64,000 nt of DNA from Linyphia triangularis. Its lineage: Eukaryota; Arthropoda; Arachnida; Araneae; Linyphiidae. Numbering within the stretch: the first letter of the stretch is position 1; the number at the start of each line of letters is the position of its first letter. Below, one piece after another: positions 60,391-64,000 of this stretch. Position numbers and translations under genes: made by a program. The stretch covers positions 99,493,792-99,557,791 of the forward strand of contig OZ021724.1 in assembly GCA_963978545.1 (NCBI GenBank), read 5' to 3'. The notes under the pieces are model-generated. The model did not search any database. It had not been told where the DNA came from and saw nothing but the letters and a program-made list of their open reading frames with translations.

Positions 60391-61221
60391 ATGAATGAAA
60401 GTGGTAACCAAGATGAAAAGGTCGGAATACCAGAGCGCAGCAATGAGGACCATCATCCAAATATTTCAAGAATTGCTTTCCGGGCACCACCTTTCTGGAG
60501 CAAGAATCCAGCATTATATTTTGCACAAGTGGAAAGCCAGTTTATCACTGCTGGTATAACAACAGATGAAACTAAATTCAATACAATAGTAGCCAGCATC
60601 GAGACAGAGGTTTTGTCCCACGTTTCTGACCTGATCATCAAACCACCGGCGACAGGGAAATACAACGCCTTGAAGAACAGATTAATTGCTGAATATGCGG
60701 ATTCGGAGCAGAAGAAACTTCGTATGTTGCTACAAGAGCTACAGCTGGGAGACCAAAAGCCATCTCATCTACTCAGAAGAATGCGAGAAGTTGCTGGCGA
60801 GAAATTCGACGACGAGCTTTTAAAGTCGCTATGGGCACAACGTCTACCTACGCCAATTCAACAAATTTTGGCCAGTAGTAAAGGAGACCTGCAGGCAATG
60901 GCTGATATGGCTGACAAGATACAAGAAGTCACTGATGGCCACCACAGCAATTTAGCCGCTGTTTCCAAATTGCCGAACCAAAACAGTGAGATCGCAGAGC
61001 TGAAAAATCAAGTAGCAAAATTAACCCAGATGGTGGAGAAGCTGAGCACAAGTACGCCACGTTCAAGATCACCTTACCGGCGATACGGTAATGCACCACG
61101 ATCAAGTTCTCGTACCAGATGGAAATATGATCCTCAACTTAAGGTGTGCTGGTATCATCAAATTTTCCAGGACAGGGCCAGAAGGTGCAACGAACCTTGT
61201 GACTATGTTCCGGAAAACTAA
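60391..61221 (+). CDS. gag: Gag polyprotein, CHCC-type, Ty3/gypsy
   Basis: 276 residues; forms the retrotransposon particle and packages its RNA. Residues about 28-190 form the capsid-like region, opening with the [19 protein letters not shown] stretch typical of arthropod Ty3/gypsy Gag. Residues about 199-222 ([20 protein letters not shown]) look like a short coiled coil, followed by a basic Ser/Arg-rich linker ([11 protein letters not shown]). The C-terminus carries CWYH-X9-C-X3-C (Cys253, His256, Cys266, Cys270), a CHCC knuckle instead of the usual CCHC, the hallmark of the CsRn1 lineage as I recall it. The frame is intact and starts at an ATG 109 bases after the LTR. Pol follows in the -1 frame. 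Confidence 0.88.
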   Translation: MNESGNQDEKVGIPERSNEDHHPNISRIAFRAPPFWSKNPALYFAQVESQFITAGITTDETKFNTIVASIETEVLSHVSDLIIKPPATGKYNALKNRLIAEYADSEQKKLRMLLQELQLGDQKPSHLLRRMREVAGEKFDDELLKSLWAQRLPTPIQQILASSKGDLQAMADMADKIQEVTDGHHSNLAAVSKLPNQNSEIAELKNQVAKLTQMVEKLSTSTPRSRSPYRRYGNAPRSSSRTRWKYDPQLKVCWYHQIFQDRARRCNEPCDYVPEN

Positions 61222-63746
61222 CAGGGCCAACACCTAAAGTCACCGGTGCAGTGCAAGGCCAACAGGTGCAAAGACTATTCCTCTTGGACAAATCATCAGG
61301 GTTAAGATTTTTGATCGATACAGGTGCTGATTGTTCGGTCTTGCCTTTAAACCCCAATCATCGACACAAGACTCCAGACGAGTTGAAGCTGTTTGCCGCA
61401 AACGGAACTGTAATCCCGACTTATGGCGAAAAAATTTTGTCTTTAGATTTAAACCTAAGAAGGAACTTCACTTGGTCTTTCATCATTGCTAAAGTTAATC
61501 AACCAATTATCGGTGCAGATTTTTTGAGAAAATATGGTTTACTGGTTGATCTTAAAAACGGTCGCTTAGTCGATACTTTGACCCAGTTATCTACAAAAGC
61601 TAAACCTCTAAGCGGTGATAGTAGTAAAATAAGCGTCATAGCAGAAAGTTCGATATTTGCGGATCTACTCAAGCAATATCCTGAGCTGACTGAAACCGAC
61701 CGTATTGTCCCTATTCGACATAGCGTAGTTCATCATATTGAAACCACCGGACCACCAATTTTTTCGAAAGCAAGACGTCTGGCACCAGATAAGCTGAAGA
61801 TCGCTAAAAAGGAATTTGAATACATGGTACAGCAAGGCATTTGCAGACCTAGCAAAAGTTCTTGGGCTTCACCACTTCATATGGTACCCAAGAAATCTGG
61901 AGAATGGAGGCCTTGTGGTGATTACAGAAGATTAAACAGCTGCACAAAACCTGATAAATACCCCATTCCACACATCCAAGATTGCGTCAACACTTTGGAG
62001 GGAAAAACCATTTTCTCGACCCTTGACCTTTTAAAAGCTTATCATCATATCCCAATCAACCCTGCGGATGTTGAAAAAACGGCAGTAATTACCCCGTTTG
62101 GTTTATTTGAATTTGTTTTAATGAGCTTTGGTCTTTGCAATGCAGCCCAAACATTTCAACGTTTCATCCATGAGGTCTTGAAGGACTTGCCATTTTGCGT
62201 ACCTTACATCGACGATTGTCTGATTTCATCAAAAGATCCAGAAGAGCATTTGGAACATTTAAAGGAAGTTTTCGAAAGATTCAAGCAATATGGAATAAGG
62301 CTAAATCCATCAAAATGCGTTTTGGGAAAAGAAACGGTAAACTTTTTAGGATACAAGATTTCGGCAGCAGGAATCGAACCCTTGCCTGAGAAAGTAAAAG
62401 CCATTACCGAATTTCCTAAACCAACAACCCTACAGGAGCTAAGAAGATTCCTTGCAATGCTGAATTTCTATCGGCGATTTTTAAAGAATGCTGCAGCAAC
62501 TCAAGCACCACTTCACGAATATTTAAAAGGAGCCAGGAAGGACAAAAGACCCGTTGTTTGGACCACAGAATCGGAACAAGCTTTTGAAAAATGCAAGAAA
62601 GATTTGGCTGAAGCAGCTGTTTTAACTCATCCATCTTCAGATGCACCTATTTCTCTTTGCGTAGATGCTTCAGATACAGCAATGGGAGCGGCACTAAATC
62701 AAATAACGCCCCAAGGACCACAACCAATGGCTTTTTTCTCAAAGAAGTTATCGCCTGCTCAGAGGAATTACAGTGCTTACGATCGAGAGTTACTTGCTGC
62801 ATATTCAGCTGTAAAGCACTTTCGTTACATGTTGGAAGGTCGACATTTTACTCTATACACTGACCACAAACCTCTAGTGTATGCTTTTAAACAGAAACCA
62901 GAGAAATGCACGCCAAGACAGCTTCGTCACTTGGATTACATTGGGCAGTTTACGACAGATATCCAACACATCAAAGGCTGTAACAATGATGTCGCCGATG
63001 CATTATCTCGGATTGGAACCATTGAATTTCCCTCTCCAATCAATTATGAATCCATGGCAGAAGCTCAAATTGCAGATACAGAGTTACAAGATCTCTTGCA
63101 AAATCCTGATAATACAAGCCTAAGGATCAAACCTATGATGATCGAAAATAGCAAGTCAAGCCTTTATTGCGACTACGCTACTAAAGTCATCCGCCCGTTT
63201 GTTCCGAAAGCTTTTAGGAAGCAGATCTTTGACACACTGCATAACGTAGCGCATCCTGGAATCAGATCAACAACTCGCCTAGTTACTGAGAAGTTCGTCT
63301 GGCCTTCTATTCGCAAAGACTGCACACTATGGGCAAGATCCTGTTTAAATTGCCAACGATCTAAAGTTAGCAGACACACAGTTACCCCACTTGGGCTGTT
63401 TGAAGTACCGTCATCGCGTTTCCAACATATTCATATAGATATTATAGGTCGCTTACCACCATCTAGAGGATACTCCTATTGCTTAACCTGCATTGATAGA
63501 TTTTCAAGATGGCCAGAAGCCATTCCCATTTCCGATATATCAGCAGAAACGGTAGCAAGAACGTTATACGAAGGATGGATCGTGCGTTTTGGAACTCCAC
63601 TAAAGATCACTTGTGACCAAGGAACACAGTTCGAATCAAACCTCTTTAGGGCTCTGTCCTCATTAGTTGGAGTGGAAAAAATGCGTACAAGTCCATATCA
63701 CCCAGAAGCTAATGGATTGATCGAAAGATTTCACAGAAAAACCTAA
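61203..63746 (+). CDS. pol: Pol polyprotein (PR-RT-RNaseH-IN), C-terminally broken
   Basis: Copies the element RNA to DNA and integrates it. Positions below count from the GTG at 61251; there is no ATG near the start, so entry is by frameshift from gag. Protease: DTGAD at 23-27 and IIGADFL about 95. Reverse transcriptase: [21 protein letters not shown] (Asp259), YIDD at 319-322. RNase H: Asp472 (CVDAS), Glu513, Asp538 (YTDHKP), Asp583 (VADAL). Integrase: zinc motif His664, His668, Cys698, Cys701, then Asp730 (HIDIIG), Asp789 (CDQGTQF), Glu825 (GLIERFH), DD35E spacing. The catalytic set is complete. The frame stops at 63744-63746, just after the catalytic Glu, because one base appears to be missing in or near the A-run 63737-63741. 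Confidence 0.9.
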   Translation, partial: LCSGKLTGPTPKVTGAVQGQQVQRLFLLDKSSGLRFLIDTGADCSVLPLNPNHRHKTPDELKLFAANGTVIPTYGEKILSLDLNLRRNFTWSFIIAKVNQPIIGADFLRKYGLLVDLKNGRLVDTLTQLSTKAKPLSGDSSKISVIAESSIFADLLKQYPELTETDRIVPIRHSVVHHIETTGPPIFSKARRLAPDKLKIAKKEFEYMVQQGICRPSKSSWASPLHMVPKKSGEWRPCGDYRRLNSCTKPDKYPIPHIQDCVNTLEGKTIFSTLDLLKAYHHIPINPADVEKTAVITPFGLFEFVLMSFGLCNAAQTFQRFIHEVLKDLPFCVPYIDDCLISSKDPEEHLEHLKEVFERFKQYGIRLNPSKCVLGKETVNFLGYKISAAGIEPLPEKVKAITEFPKPTTLQELRRFLAMLNFYRRFLKNAAATQAPLHEYLKGARKDKRPVVWTTESEQAFEKCKKDLAEAAVLTHPSSDAPISLCVDASDTAMGAALNQITPQGPQPMAFFSKKLSPAQRNYSAYDRELLAAYSAVKHFRYMLEGRHFTLYTDHKPLVYAFKQKPEKCTPRQLRHLDYIGQFTTDIQHIKGCNNDVADALSRIGTIEFPSPINYESMAEAQIADTELQDLLQNPDNTSLRIKPMMIENSKSSLYCDYATKVIRPFVPKAFRKQIFDTLHNVAHPGIRSTTRLVTEKFVWPSIRKDCTLWARSCLNCQRSKVSRHTVTPLGLFEVPSSRFQHIHIDIIGRLPPSRGYSYCLTCIDRFSRWPEAIPISDISAETVARTLYEGWIVRFGTPLKITCDQGTQFESNLFRALSSLVGVEKMRTSPYHPEANGLIERFHRKT
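61212..61218 (+). promoter_or_regulatory. Candidate -1 frameshift site between gag and pol
   Basis: The pol frame is open from 61203 and gag stops at 61219-61221, an overlap of 19 bases. GGAAAAC directly before the gag stop is the best slippery candidate in that overlap, though it does not fit the strict XXXYYYZ rule. I did not identify a downstream pseudoknot. Confidence 0.35.
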
Positions 63747-64000
63747 AGTCTTCGATTATGTGCCATGCTGATAAAAGTTGGGCAGACGCTTTGCCAACAA
63801 TTATGATGGGTTAGAGAGCAGTTTTGAAAGATCTAAAAGCGACACCAGCTGAAATGGTTTACGGTACGAACATACGACTACCAGGAGAATTTATTTCACA
63901 GAATAACAACAAAACTTCCAAAGATCCTATTTCCTTTGTAACCAAGCTAAGAAAAACCATGGAGATGTTACGACCGGTACCTACTTCTGCTCATAATCGG
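63747..64000 (+). pseudogene. Continuation of integrase in a shifted frame
   Basis: Downstream of the break the -1 frame encodes typical late-integrase sequence (SWADALPTIM, then TPAEMVYGTNIRLPGEF), the conserved block after the DDE core in Ty3/gypsy elements. This frame also has an in-frame TAG at 63812-63814. Two independent lesions mean this copy cannot make full Pol. The window ends before the end of pol and the 3' LTR. Confidence 0.85.

Noticed and set aside
60453..63379. Minus-strand and off-frame open frames within gag and pol
   Set aside because: Shadows of the gag and pol frames, which contain all recognisable motifs.

Overview
The window is AT-rich eukaryotic DNA built almost entirely of transposable elements and satellites. 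No host protein-coding gene, rRNA gene or functional tRNA gene is supported. The mix points to an arthropod, perhaps a chelicerate such as a spider: Tc1/mariner, pogo-like, hAT-like and TTAA-type DNA elements, many palindromic MITEs, several Helitron families, tRNA-derived SINEs and a Ty3/gypsy element with a CHCC-type Gag. The taxon is an inference from repeat style, not from a marker gene.

Working family names used here: P1 = ~660-bp palindromic MITE with TA target duplication; R = fold-back MITE with ends TAGTAAGGATC; T = ~700-bp repeat ending in ACACCCCTAGTT; G = ~600-bp repeat seen partly as head-to-tail units; Q = ~245-bp palindrome; TTAA-MITE = ~700-bp elements with ends TTAAGGTRTAC.

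Layout. 1-16 kb: P1 copies (one nested inside an older P1), a 540-bp TIR element, a 2.2-kb pogo-like element with a decayed transposase and a SINE inside it, and a Tc1 element nested in a T repeat. 16.5-24.3 kb: satellites, namely a 60-88-bp tandem repeat split by a Helitron, a 2.4-kb all-purine array, and a 4.2-kb array of 61-bp monomers. 24.6-34.4 kb: Helitrons, a three-level nest (SINE in Helitron in T repeat, with a TTAA-MITE in the same T copy), an R element carrying a P1, and a solo LTR. 34.8-37.1 kb: one R element holding three insertions (TTAA-MITE, SINE, hAT-like MITE). 37.7-43.4 kb: minisatellites, a SINE with a 13-bp target duplication, and a Helitron built around 148-bp tandem repeats. 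43.5-56.7 kb: more TTAA-MITEs and P1, R, T, G, Q and Helitron copies. 56.8-59.9 kb: a P1 left arm running directly into a 16-unit satellite made from the P1 centre and right terminus. 59.95-64 kb: the 5' LTR, primer-binding site, gag and most of pol of a Ty3/gypsy retrotransposon, cut by the window edge and carrying a frameshift and a stop in late integrase.

The recurring theme is nesting that can be checked internally, because many insertions sit inside repeats that have an uninterrupted copy elsewhere in the window. The most interesting structure is the P1-derived satellite, with its founder still attached and an 883-bp five-monomer block visibly duplicated.
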